From JADJXV01 sp964527785 (GTDB taxonomy: Bacteria; Bacteroidota; Ignavibacteria; Kapaibacteriales; UBA961), in NCBI GenBank assembly GCA_964527785.1, contig CAZGNO010000096.1:1-14164 (forward strand): a DNA stretch of 14,164 nucleotides, in the 5' to 3' direction. Shown here in pieces: positions 6,730-14,164 of the stretch (position 1 is the first letter of the stretch; the number at the start of each line of letters is the position of its first letter). The notes beneath the pieces were generated by a model. That model worked only from the letters and a program-made list of their open reading frames with translations, made no database searches and had not been told where the DNA came from. Both the position numbers and the translations under genes were made by a program.

Positions 6730-8283
6730 TTACTCAAATTGTTTGTAATTATCATCAAACAAACCAACAAGATGATTTGCTTTTGCATCGTAGGCAGCTT
6801 TGTCTTCCCATGTATTGCGAGGATTAAGAATTTCCGACGGAACCCCTTCGCATGAAGTCGGAATACTCAGTTTGAAGAAATCTTCTGTTACAAAGTCTAC
6901 ATTGTTTAATTCGCCCGTAAGTGCTGCACGGAGCAGAGCACGAGTATAGCTAATTTTCATACGCTTCCCTACACCATACTCACCGCCGCTCCATCCGGTA
7001 TTGACAAGCCATACTTGTGAACCGTTTTCGTTTATTTTATCACGAAGAAGATTCGCATATACTTTAGGATGATGCACCATAAACGGAGCACCGAAGCACG
7101 TACTGAATGTAGCCGAAGGTTCTTTTACCCCTGCTTCTGTTCCCGCAACTTTTGCAGTATAGCCCGAAAGGAAATGGAACATTGCCTGTTCGGGTGTAAG
7201 TTTTGCAATCGGAGGCATTACACCGAAGGCATCACAAGTAAGGAAGAAAATATTTTTTGGATGTCCGCCCTTGTTTGACTCGGCAGTATTTTCCAATACA
7301 TCGCGTGAATATGAAGCACGGGTATTTTCGGTAATACTATCATCATAAAAATCAATAGCACGAGTATCTGGGTCAACAACAACGTTTTCGAGAATTGTTC
7401 CGAAGGTACGGGTTGTTTGGAAGATAATTGGCTCAGCTTCAGCAGAAAGGTTAATTACTTTGGCATAGCATCCACCCTCAATATTAAATGTACCTGCATT
7501 TGACCAGCCGTGCTCGTCATCACCGATGAGGGCACGTTCAGGATCGGTAGAGAGAGTGGTCTTGCCCGTACCCGAAAGTCCGAAAAAGAGTGCTGTATCC
7601 CCAGCGGTACCAATATTTGCCGAGCAATGCATACTCATTACTTTTTGGAGCGGGAGCATATAATTCAACACGGTAAAGATTGATTTTTTTACTTCACCTG
7701 CGTATTGAGTACCACCTATGATAACTAGTTTTTGTGAAAAATCAAGGATGATAAAGGTATCGCTTCGTGTACCGTCAATACTTGGGTTTGCTTTGAAATC
7801 CGGTGCGTGAAGGATAGTAAAGCCCGGCACAAAGTTATTGAGTTGGTCATCTGACGCTTCAATAAACATATTCTTTGCAAAAAGATTATGCCAAGCATGC
7901 TGCGTAATAACACGAACAGGCAATGAATATTTATCGTCAGATCCGGCTACACAATCAAGTACATATAAATCCTGGTTTTGTAAATAAGCAGTAATGCGCG
8001 ACTTGAGATTGTTAAATTTATCCTGAGAAAACGGTTTATTGACCTTGCCCCACCAAACATTATCTTTGCTTGTGGATTCTTCTACTACGAATTTATCTTG
8101 CGCGCTGCGTCCTGTGTGCGGCGAAGTAATTGCCACGAGTGCCCCATGCTCGGAAAGTTGAGCTTCGCCATATGTAAGCGCGTGTTCGTAGAGATCGGGA
8201 GTAGATAGATTGTAGTAAATTTCGCCAAGATTCGTAAGACCAAGCTCCTGCAACGAGAGCGTTATTTCTTCGATGGTTTTCAT
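6730..8283 (-). CDS. pckA: Phosphoenolpyruvate carboxykinase (ATP)
   Basis: This enzyme converts oxaloacetate and ATP to phosphoenolpyruvate, CO2 and ADP in the cytosol, the first committed step of gluconeogenesis from C4 acids. The ATP-type P-loop GLSGTGKTT is at residues 235-243. Metal and substrate residues seen in E. coli PckA are present at a constant offset of 13: the KK pair at 199-200, His219 in MHCSANIG, and the aspartate of GDDEHGW near 256. TGRSAQDKF near the N-terminus and ENTRASY, FLTCDAFGVMPP and GWSGGEYGVGKRM further on are also family blocks. I chose the ATG at 8283 (517 residues, MKTIEEITL). An upstream TTG at 8295 would add four residues. The gene is monocistronic, with its own terminator, and diverges from the HAD gene. 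It is intact. Confidence 0.97.
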   Translation of the reverse strand: MKTIEEITLSLQELGLTNLGEIYYNLSTPDLYEHALTYGEAQLSEHGALVAITSPHTGRSAQDKFVVEESTSKDNVWWGKVNKPFSQDKFNNLKSRITAYLQNQDLYVLDCVAGSDDKYSLPVRVITQHAWHNLFAKNMFIEASDDQLNNFVPGFTILHAPDFKANPSIDGTRSDTFIILDFSQKLVIIGGTQYAGEVKKSIFTVLNYMLPLQKVMSMHCSANIGTAGDTALFFGLSGTGKTTLSTDPERALIGDDEHGWSNAGTFNIEGGCYAKVINLSAEAEPIIFQTTRTFGTILENVVVDPDTRAIDFYDDSITENTRASYSRDVLENTAESNKGGHPKNIFFLTCDAFGVMPPIAKLTPEQAMFHFLSGYTAKVAGTEAGVKEPSATFSTCFGAPFMVHHPKVYANLLRDKINENGSQVWLVNTGWSGGEYGVGKRMKISYTRALLRAALTGELNNVDFVTEDFFKLSIPTSCEGVPSEILNPRNTWEDKAAYDAKANHLVGLFDDNYKQFE

Positions 8284-8469
8284 TGAATGTACCAATAATG
8301 AAACAAAAAGATATGTCTAAAATGCAGATAATACATTTTTATGCTTACAAAAATCGTGATTTTTTAGAACTTATCTTTAGTAATTTTGCTTTCGACCGAG
8401 TATTTTTGCTAAAAAACATCATAAAAACAACGTTTATACATCTCATTTCAACCCTTTGTTTGCAATACT
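8284..8469. promoter_or_regulatory. Divergent promoter region of pckA and the HAD gene
   Basis: This 186-base AT-rich gap lies between two divergent starts. On the plus strand, TATTTTTG at 8401-8408 matches the Bacteroidota -7 consensus TAnnTTTG exactly, 62 bases before the HAD start. A degenerate -33 candidate (tttag, 8376-8380) lies about 20 bases further upstream. I found no comparably good match for pckA on the minus strand. Confidence 0.35.
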
Positions 8470-9201
8470 ATGGCTCTTAATCTGGAAGCAATAAAGGTAA
8501 TCTATTTCGATATAGATAATACATTGGTAGATCATTCAGGAGCAGAGAACCGAGCAATCGGCTTGTTTTTTGAGCAGTTTGCAAATGAATTCACAAATAC
8601 GACTATTGAAAAATTTGAATCTCATTATAAAATCATCAACCAACAGTTATGGCACAAACTTGCTCATCGCGAGCTGACTGTAGAGCAGGTACGTACACAG
8701 CGTTTTGTATCAATGCTTCAAAAATTTTCAAATCGCAGCAACGAAACAATTGATGATATTGCCCAAAAGATGGGTGTTCGGTATTTGGAAAATTACGGGT
8801 TGTTTTGGGAATTGTTCGACGGTGCAAGTGAAGTAATAGAAGCAGCTTCGCGAATTGCATCACTCGGCTTGCTCTCTAACGGGTTTCGAGAGCAAGTATT
8901 AGGCAAAGTTAGTCAATTCAAATGGAACGATACATTCAAGCACATCGTAATTTCGGAAGAAGTAGGGGTAATGAAACCGCATCGGGAAATATTCGACCAT
9001 GCTCTTTCAGTTACAGGTTATGAAAACCCTCAAGCAATGCTGTATATTGGCGATCATTACGAATCTGATATTATCGGTGCAGCAGGAGTCGGCTGGCAAA
9101 CAGTATGGGTCAATCTTCATAATGAGTCCAAAACAAACAACGTAGCAGATGCTGAGATCCCTTCGATTAAAGATTGTGTGAAACTTCTTTTGAGCGATTG
9201 A
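8470..9201 (+). CDS. HAD-superfamily hydrolase, subfamily IA (YjjG/YfnB-like phosphatase)
   Basis: This is a probable cytosolic phosphatase acting on a small phosphorylated metabolite through an aspartyl-phosphate intermediate. Of its 243 residues, the four HAD motifs are all present: DIDNTLV with nucleophile Asp14 and acid/base Asp16; Ser136 in GLLSNGF; Lys169 in GVMKPHREIF; and Asp195/Asp200 in GDHYESDIIGA. The region from about 22 to 115 between motifs I and II is an alpha-helical cap, which places it in subfamily IA. Overall it looks most like YjjG/YfnB nucleotidases, but the substrate cannot be set from sequence, since related members dephosphorylate many compounds. The ATG start has no Shine-Dalgarno sequence. 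The gene stands alone between pckA and the secreted-protein gene. Confidence 0.9.
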   Translation: MALNLEAIKVIYFDIDNTLVDHSGAENRAIGLFFEQFANEFTNTTIEKFESHYKIINQQLWHKLAHRELTVEQVRTQRFVSMLQKFSNRSNETIDDIAQKMGVRYLENYGLFWELFDGASEVIEAASRIASLGLLSNGFREQVLGKVSQFKWNDTFKHIVISEEVGVMKPHREIFDHALSVTGYENPQAMLYIGDHYESDIIGAAGVGWQTVWVNLHNESKTNNVADAEIPSIKDCVKLLLSD

Positions 9202-9250
9202 GTTGTTACGTATGTAATTTGCAGCGTAAATCAAATCGCTTCGCCTGAAT

Positions 9251-9276
9251 TTCCGTCATTCTAATCAGAATGGAAG
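9251..9276. repeat. Short palindrome downstream of the HAD gene
   Basis: cattct (9257-9262) and agaatg (9267-9272) form a six-base stem with a four-base loop, with a possible outer ttcc/ggaa pairing. There is no T-tract. The cgtcattct word and the nearby cgcttcgcctgaa resemble pieces of the agattcttcg repeat family at the left end, so it may be a degraded copy. Confidence 0.35.
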
Positions 9277-9371
9277 AGCATGGCTATACACAATAAGACT
9301 CCATCATAAAATGTTAAAAACTTACTAAAAGTACTTTGCAATCATATTCCAGCATTTCTTTATTAGTGTAT

Positions 9372-9394
9372 GGTAATTTTTTACCGTAATTTCG
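9372..9394 (+). promoter_or_regulatory. Candidate promoter/operator of the secreted-protein gene
   Basis: taatttcg (9387-9394) is one base from the TAnnTTTG -7 consensus, 54 bases before the start codon. Just upstream, ggtaa and ttacc (9372-9376 and 9381-9385) form a perfect inverted repeat around tttt, which could be an operator. No clear -33 box is present. This is a weak call. Confidence 0.22.
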
Positions 9395-9436
9395 TATGAA
9401 TACAATGCTCGGTCAAGCATACACCCTTCGATTCAT

Positions 9437-9442
9437 AAGGAG
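9437..9442 (+). promoter_or_regulatory. Shine-Dalgarno sequence of the secreted-protein gene
   Basis: aaggag lies six bases before the ATG at 9449. It is the only strong Shine-Dalgarno match before any gene in this window and firmly supports that start codon. Confidence 0.75.
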
Positions 9443-9448
9443 AACTTC

Positions 9449-12400
9449 ATGAAAAAATTCGTCACTCATTATATTTTACCGGTTATACTGTTTACTGTAC
9501 TTATTTCTACTAATTCTATAGCTCAACCTATAGAAAAGGACAATAAGGGTACAGATTTTTGGCTGACCTTCATGCCGAATTATCATAGAAACATACAAAT
9601 CCCAGTTGCAAATCTTAGAGACTCACTGTCAATATTTATAGTAGCAGGCGAACCCACAAAAGGTGTGATTTACTATCGTGATTCTGTAGGAGCACTTTCA
9701 CAGAAGAATTTTCAGATTAACGATATTTCAAAAATATATACGTTCGGTATCCCGTGGGTCAATTACGAGCTTAGTGGTTTTAATAATTCAGGTGAAATTG
9801 TAGCTGAGAACCAAGATGAAACACCTGCAAAACAGCACTTTCACATAACTTCCGAAAAGGATATAAGTGTCTATGCCCTTAACCAAGCTGAAACAACCAG
9901 CGAAGCATTTATGGTATTGCCTACGGATGCATTAGGCAAGGATTATTATGTAATGTCTTATAACAGTGACGGATCTCAAAATTTTGGTGGAGTTGTCAGC
10001 AGTACTCCTTCTCAATTCGCAATAGTTGCTACAGAAGATGGAACGACAGTTACTGTAACTCCATCGGCTGCAACACATAGCAATGGCTTGGCTAGTGAAA
10101 CTTTTTTACTTGAAAAGGGTGAATCGTATTTGGTTCAGGCACGTATTACCTCGAATAATCTTAATGCGGATTTAACAGGCAGCCACATTACATCAGACAA
10201 GCCGATTGCCGTTTTTGGAGGGCATCAGCGCGCAACAGTTCCAATATATGAAAAAGATACGTTGATATCCAGGGATTGCTTGATCGAACAAATACCACCG
10301 GTTGGAACGTGGGGCAAAAATGCTTTCCTAACCCCATATCCATTACCCTTGGATGCAACAAAAGTTGGTTCGGATTTATACCGCGTTTTGGCTGCGTATG
10401 ACAGTACCGTGATATACATAAACGGAATTCGTCAATCAACACTTACCCCAGGAGGGTTTTATGAAGGTAATTTAGATGTTCCTGCTACAGTTACCTCAAA
10501 CAAACCAATAATGGTTGCTCACTTCAAAAAAACTGCAGGTGATGGTTTCAATTTTGTAAATACTGGATTAAGCGACCCGTTCATGTTGATCATCCCACCG
10601 AAGGAGCAGTTCCAAAATTTTTATAGGTTTATTAATGTACAGGCATACGATTTTGACAATCCTTTAGGTGTATATGTTGAACAATATGTTTCGGTTGTAG
10701 CACCCAACAGCACACTTTCTACGGTGAAGTTGGACAGTATGCCGGTTAATGTATCAAAATTCAAACCGATACCTGGTTCAAATTATTCGTATGCTTGGCT
10801 CGGTGGTGCAAATGGCGCAGATAGTGTAACTGACGGTGCGCATACAATCCAAGCAGATGAGCCGATTGCGATTTATGTGTATGGATATGGTGCTGCAAAT
10901 TCCTATGGATACGTAGGTGGTACTGCGTATCGTATTTTTGATTTTAACGCTCCTAACATCACTTCAACTCTAAATTGCTATAGAACTGAGGGTATTGTAT
11001 TCGATACTCTCACAGGCGATACACATATACTTGAAGTAACCGCTCCAGCGGATTCGATGATAAATACATCTGTCACTATCCCGGCATTTTCTCCTGTTCA
11101 ACCATCCGTAAATTTTACTGCTCAATTGAATGATGTTTACAATGACGGCTCATTTGTTATCCATGCAAGGGATTCTGTTGAATATTTGTCGCGCAAGTTA
11201 ATTGAAATCCCTGGTTTTACAGTTGGAATCACACAGCAGAAAGGTGCTGACTCGCTTGCCCATATCAAAAGAATCGGACCTGTCGGCAAGCAATACTGCT
11301 TCCCTGTGGAATTATATAATTACGGAAAATTCCCTCAAGAGCTGACCATTCTTGAATTCAGCAAAGGAACTACAGCATTTACTGTGGACACTGTTCAGCC
11401 GATAGTATTGAAACCAAAAGAAAGAAAACTCATAACCGTTTGCTTTCAATCGGACGTTGAAGGTGATTTTACTGATACACTCATTATCGGACAATCTTGT
11501 AGCAGAAGAGCATTGGTTGAGTATGTAATGAGTGCCATTGTGGACAGAAACAAACCGGCTTTTGTATCTGAAAACGACAGCTGCATGACTTCCTATCGAA
11601 TCACCATATCGGATACACTTCCGAGTGATTTGGGACTACTCTCTACTGAAATTGTACAAGACTCACTTGTAAACTGTTTTGCTGTCGGTGATACAATTCC
11701 AAGTTCACGAGTTACAGGATATACCGTAACCGTTCTTGACTTGTATCAGGATGCACGCTATACAATTCGTGCTGTTGATTCAGCCGGCAACAGTAGCAGT
11801 CGAACTGAGAATATACCCGGTTTTACATTGCAAATTGAATCTGTAAATGACTCAATTCCATTTACATATAATAATTCTATTATCGGAATAGTGCGGTGCG
11901 ATTCGATGAGTTTGTATAATTATGGTAGTTTCCCGCTTACGATTACCGAAGCAATGCTCAGACAAAACATCATTTTCTCGATTCCGCAATCACAATTCCC
12001 GTTTGTTATTCCACCAAAAGAGCGCAAACAGCTTTTTGTATGCTACTCGCCGATATCAGCTCACTTAGAACCTGATACCGATACTCTACAATTTAGATTT
12101 GGATGCTTGAGCAAGTATGTTGCTTTGCAGGGCACAAATACACAATACGGAGAAATTGCTGCTTCGGCTACAGTATGCGGAATTCCTATAAAAATAGAAA
12201 TTCTCAATATTCCTACTTTTGCGTTTCTGCATCAAAACACTCCGAACCCTCTCCCAATTGGTGGTGAAACCACTATTCGTTTCGGATTGACAAATCAATC
12301 ACCTACTTCACTTGAAGTCTATGATTTACTGGGAAATAAAAGGGCGGTGCTTGCTCAGGGTGTTTTCGATAGCGGTGTCTATGATGTTGCTATAAGCAAT

Positions 12401-12484
12401 CCGGATCTTAAACCGGGAGTGTATGTTTATCGCTTGCATTACGGCATTGAAGCAATCAGCAAAATAATGGTTATTTCAGAGTAG
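9449..12484 (+). CDS. Large secreted protein: IgGFc-binding-like N-terminal region, two tandem Ig/ASH-like modules, T9SS sorting domain
   Basis: This 1011-residue protein is predicted to cross the inner membrane by a Sec signal peptide (MKKFVTHYILPVILF ... SIAQ) and the outer membrane by type IX secretion. From about residue 33 (KGTDFWLTFMPN) to 490 it resembles the IgGFc-binding N-terminal family: VLPTDALGKDYYV, FAIVATEDGTTVTVTPSA, DLTGSHITSDKPIAVFGGHQ, LIEQIPPVGTWGK. Two modules of about 200 residues follow (about 498-697 and 698-898). Each has an Ig-like part, an IPGFT hinge (587 and 789) and an ASH/choice-of-anchor-D-like domain with LYNYG (622 and 822) and PKERK (656 and 856). Residues 925-1011 are a type A T9SS sorting domain (TPNPLPIGGETTIRFGL, LEVYDLLGN, LKPGVYVYRL). 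The family name does not show that it binds immunoglobulin. The role is unknown; adhesion or a surface structure is a guess. Confidence 0.85.
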   Translation: MKKFVTHYILPVILFTVLISTNSIAQPIEKDNKGTDFWLTFMPNYHRNIQIPVANLRDSLSIFIVAGEPTKGVIYYRDSVGALSQKNFQINDISKIYTFGIPWVNYELSGFNNSGEIVAENQDETPAKQHFHITSEKDISVYALNQAETTSEAFMVLPTDALGKDYYVMSYNSDGSQNFGGVVSSTPSQFAIVATEDGTTVTVTPSAATHSNGLASETFLLEKGESYLVQARITSNNLNADLTGSHITSDKPIAVFGGHQRATVPIYEKDTLISRDCLIEQIPPVGTWGKNAFLTPYPLPLDATKVGSDLYRVLAAYDSTVIYINGIRQSTLTPGGFYEGNLDVPATVTSNKPIMVAHFKKTAGDGFNFVNTGLSDPFMLIIPPKEQFQNFYRFINVQAYDFDNPLGVYVEQYVSVVAPNSTLSTVKLDSMPVNVSKFKPIPGSNYSYAWLGGANGADSVTDGAHTIQADEPIAIYVYGYGAANSYGYVGGTAYRIFDFNAPNITSTLNCYRTEGIVFDTLTGDTHILEVTAPADSMINTSVTIPAFSPVQPSVNFTAQLNDVYNDGSFVIHARDSVEYLSRKLIEIPGFTVGITQQKGADSLAHIKRIGPVGKQYCFPVELYNYGKFPQELTILEFSKGTTAFTVDTVQPIVLKPKERKLITVCFQSDVEGDFTDTLIIGQSCSRRALVEYVMSAIVDRNKPAFVSENDSCMTSYRITISDTLPSDLGLLSTEIVQDSLVNCFAVGDTIPSSRVTGYTVTVLDLYQDARYTIRAVDSAGNSSSRTENIPGFTLQIESVNDSIPFTYNNSIIGIVRCDSMSLYNYGSFPLTITEAMLRQNIIFSIPQSQFPFVIPPKERKQLFVCYSPISAHLEPDTDTLQFRFGCLSKYVALQGTNTQYGEIAASATVCGIPIKIEILNIPTFAFLHQNTPNPLPIGGETTIRFGLTNQSPTSLEVYDLLGNKRAVLAQGVFDSGVYDVAISNPDLKPGVYVYRLHYGIEAISKIMVISE

Positions 12485-12557
12485 TTTTTTTTTGATTTCT
12501 ATTCTAAAATTGAAATTTCAGCACCGATATTACAATCACGAAAGAAAACTCTGATAT

Positions 12558-13805
12558 ATGCCAACGCTTCTAACAAACATTTCTTCGCTTATTACCTGTG
12601 CCACAAACGGATCAGGTAATAAGTCAGGCAGTGCAATGCAAGATATTGGCGAAATCCGCAACGCCGCCTTGCTTTTCGATAGTGAGATACTTTGGGCAGG
12701 AAATTCGTCTGACGCTTTAAGTTATTGCCAAAGTGTTAATCTCTCCCCTGTAGTAATTGACTGTACAGCCAAAACAGTGCTGCCGGGATTTGTAGATTCC
12801 CATACACACATCGTTTTTGCCGGAAGCCGCGCCGAAGAATTTGCCCGGCGACTCCGTGGGGTGAGCTATCAGCAGATTGCTGCCGAAGGCGGAGGAATTC
12901 TCCGCACAATGAATGCTGTTCGCTCAGCAAAGCAAAGCGAAATCGAAGCAACCGGCAGGTCGCTCGCACTTAGCGCAATGAAGCATGGCACTACTACAAT
13001 TGAAATCAAAAGCGGCTATGGCTTGACTCTTGGAAGCGAGCTGAAATTACTCCGCGCCATCAGAACGCTCCGTGAAGAGCTTCCTGTCAGGATTATTGCT
13101 ACATTTCTAGGAGCACACGATTTCCCGCCCGAATTTCGTGAGCGTCGGAATGAATACATAGACAGTATTTGCAATGAAATGATCCCGATTGTTGCCGAAG
13201 AACATCTTGCAGAATTTTGCGATGTATTCACCGATACGGGGTATTTTACTGTTCCCGAATCAGAGAGAATACTCCAAACTGCTCTGGATGCAGGACTTCG
13301 CATCAAAGTTCATGCAGATGAACTGTCGAGTTTTGGTGCCGCAGAAATGGCAGCCCGAATGAAGGCGGCTAGCGCAGACCATCTCCTGTTTATTTCTGAT
13401 GAAGGGATAGATCAAATGCGAAATAGCGGAACAATTGCCACTCTTCTTCCGGGTACTGCCTACACGCTCAAGCTACCGTTTGCCCCCGCTCGAAAAATGA
13501 TAGAACGCGGCATGGCTGTTGCACTTGCAACGGACTGTAATCCCGGTTCATGCTATATGGAAAATATGCAAATGGTGCTCTCACTTGCCTGTACAATGGG
13601 TGGTATGACGGTAGAGGAAGCAATCAGTGCCGCTACTATCAATGGTGCAGCTGCACTCGGTATATCAAGTGAAACAGGGAGTTTGGAGCGAGGAAAGTCT
13701 GCTGATTTCATTATTGCAGGTTGCGCCGATTATGCGGAGCTTGTCTATCATTTCGGAAGTAATCAGGTTGAGGGGGTTTGGGTGAGGGGGGTGAAGGTCG
13801 GATAG
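12558..13805 (+). CDS. hutI: Imidazolonepropionase
   Basis: HutI hydrolyses 4-imidazolone-5-propanoate to N-formimidoyl-L-glutamate, the third step of histidine degradation, in the cytosol. The protein has 415 residues, normal for the family, and is a metal-dependent amidohydrolase. Expected metal ligands are visible: His82 and His84 in VDSHTHIVFAG, His252 in KVHADELSS, and Asp326 in ATDCNPGSC. His275 in SADHL is also conserved. EEFARRLRGVSYQQIAAEGGGI, EIKSGYGLTLGSELKLL, FLGAHDFPPEF and AEFCDVF are family blocks that set it apart from other amidohydrolases. The ATG start has no Shine-Dalgarno sequence and lies 73 bases after the secreted-protein gene. No hutH, hutU or hutG is in the window, and 359 bases of repeat-rich DNA follow, so it appears unlinked to the rest of the pathway. 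Confidence 0.95.
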   Translation: MPTLLTNISSLITCATNGSGNKSGSAMQDIGEIRNAALLFDSEILWAGNSSDALSYCQSVNLSPVVIDCTAKTVLPGFVDSHTHIVFAGSRAEEFARRLRGVSYQQIAAEGGGILRTMNAVRSAKQSEIEATGRSLALSAMKHGTTTIEIKSGYGLTLGSELKLLRAIRTLREELPVRIIATFLGAHDFPPEFRERRNEYIDSICNEMIPIVAEEHLAEFCDVFTDTGYFTVPESERILQTALDAGLRIKVHADELSSFGAAEMAARMKAASADHLLFISDEGIDQMRNSGTIATLLPGTAYTLKLPFAPARKMIERGMAVALATDCNPGSCYMENMQMVLSLACTMGGMTVEEAISAATINGAAALGISSETGSLERGKSADFIIAGCADYAELVYHFGSNQVEGVWVRGVKVG

Positions 13806-13904
13806 TGACATTCATTATTAGTATTTACTAAGTTATCGGACTAAAATAACCGATAGATTAAATTCAGTAAATTATTCGACTGAAAAATTGGCAAGCACTA
13901 GATG

Positions 13905-13960
13905 CTTCGACTAAGCTATGCATGACAATCTAGCTCAAGTCACACAGAGCTTAGTCGAAG
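13905..13960. repeat. Hairpin 2, 13-base perfect inverted repeat
   Basis: cttcgactaagct (13905-13917) is the exact reverse complement of agcttagtcgaag (13948-13960), with a 30-base spacer. The left arm and what follows (cttcgactaag ... catgaca) resemble the ttcg ... atgaca layout of the repeats at the left end. The caatta of the shared tail motif starts four bases after the right arm. It is non-coding and has no T-tract. Confidence 0.75.
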
Positions 13961-13961
13961 T

Positions 13962-14028
13962 GTTCAATTACTTACCAAATTATGGGTATTAATTCCAACG
14001 ATTATTTTTGTCTCAGCATTTATTAACT
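13962..14028 (+). repeat. 67-base dispersed repeat, right copy
   Basis: This block aligns without gaps to 64-130, with about 12 differences in 67 positions counted by eye, in the same orientation. Like the left copy, it begins just after a hairpin. Sequence similarity ends after 14028. Confidence 0.7.
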
Positions 14029-14100
14029 GATGTTACGCAAGATTATATTGATTAGACCTTATCAACAACAAATTTACACATGAGTAGGCGAGCAAAGTCA

Positions 14101-14139
14101 AGTCAGGTTCTACACCTGACTTTCATTACTTACCAATTA
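14101..14139. repeat. Hairpin 3 followed by a partial tail motif
   Basis: agtcaggt (14101-14108) and acctgact (14114-14121) form a perfect eight-base stem with a five-base loop. Directly after it, ttcattacttaccaatta (14122-14139) matches the start of the 67-base block, lacking two single A bases. Similarity does not continue beyond this. It could act as an RNA hairpin, but no T-run follows. Confidence 0.55.
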
Positions 14140-14164
14140 AAGCGCATAAGATTGTTAAATAAAT

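Larger units (their letters stand above)
13806..14164. other. Repeat-rich non-coding region after hutI
   Basis: No credible gene is visible. The region contains two weak six-base-stem palindromes (tatcgg/ccgata at 13834-13839 and 13850-13855; ttcagt/actgaa at 13863-13868 and 13879-13884), neither followed by a T-tract. It also holds a strong 13-base inverted repeat (13905-13960), the second copy of the 67-base block (13962-14028), and a third hairpin with a partial tail copy (14101-14139). No clear terminator for hutI was found. Confidence 0.7.

Noticed and set aside
8284..8295. TTG at 8295 as the pckA start
   Set aside because: The ATG at 8283 gives the usual N-terminus. The extra four residues have no support.
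8284..8480. Small plus-strand reading frame in the pckA/HAD intergenic region
   Set aside because: It lies in an AT-rich divergent promoter region, overlaps the HAD start, has low-complexity composition and shows no recognisable motif.
9449..12484. Reading the protein as a true immunoglobulin-binding virulence factor
   Set aside because: The resemblance is to a family name only. Nothing in the sequence shows antibody binding or a host-associated lifestyle.
12485..12520. Run of eight T just after the stop of the secreted-protein gene as an intrinsic terminator
   Set aside because: No convincing GC-containing stem precedes the T-run; the only local pairing is a weak five-base AT-rich one downstream of it.
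1..14164. The whole block as a transposon or genomic island
   Set aside because: No transposase, integrase, tRNA target or target-site duplication is visible, and most genes are ordinary chromosomal ones. The flanking direct repeats alone are not enough.

Overview
The window looks like chromosomal DNA from a free-living bacterium of the Bacteroidota/Chlorobiota (FCB) group. Four things point there: a large secreted protein ending in a type IX secretion (T9SS) type A-like sorting domain; a CRTAC1-type FG-GAP/ASPIC protein that strongly resembles Bacteroidota homologues; almost no Shine-Dalgarno sequences (one gene in eight has a clear one); and TAnnTTTG-like promoter elements. The species cannot be named from the sequence alone. 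The DNA is moderately AT-rich, and no gene stands out as compositionally foreign.

Layout. Positions 1-437 are non-coding and full of small palindromes and dispersed repeats. A sugar-type ABC transporter permease (minus strand, 438-1268) stands alone without its usual partners. A divergent intergenic region leads to rsmD (16S rRNA methyltransferase, plus), followed closely by an exported CRTAC1/FG-GAP protein (plus). That gene ends five bases from the end of a convergent two-gene minus-strand unit, which encodes a Wza-like polysaccharide export protein and a Wzz/GumC-like chain-length/co-polymerase protein. Next is pckA (minus) with a good intrinsic terminator, then a divergent HAD-family phosphatase (plus). 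A 1011-residue secreted protein follows, with an IgGFc-binding-like N-terminal region, two tandem ~200-residue modules and a T9SS tail. The last gene is hutI (plus). Positions 13806-14164 are again non-coding and repeat-rich.

The genes do not form one pathway. Wza and Wzz would work together as the envelope-spanning part of a capsule or exopolysaccharide exporter. PckA (oxaloacetate to phosphoenolpyruvate) and HutI (histidine breakdown) belong to central and amino-acid metabolism. The CRTAC1 and T9SS proteins are exported surface or secreted proteins of unknown target.

I do not see a convincing new defence, mobile or biosynthetic system. The most unusual structure is non-coding. Three hairpins with unrelated stems, one at the left end and two at the right, are each followed within a few bases by the same motif, and two of these motifs extend into a shared 67-base block. 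This resembles a dispersed composite repeat family and is the best target for follow-up.
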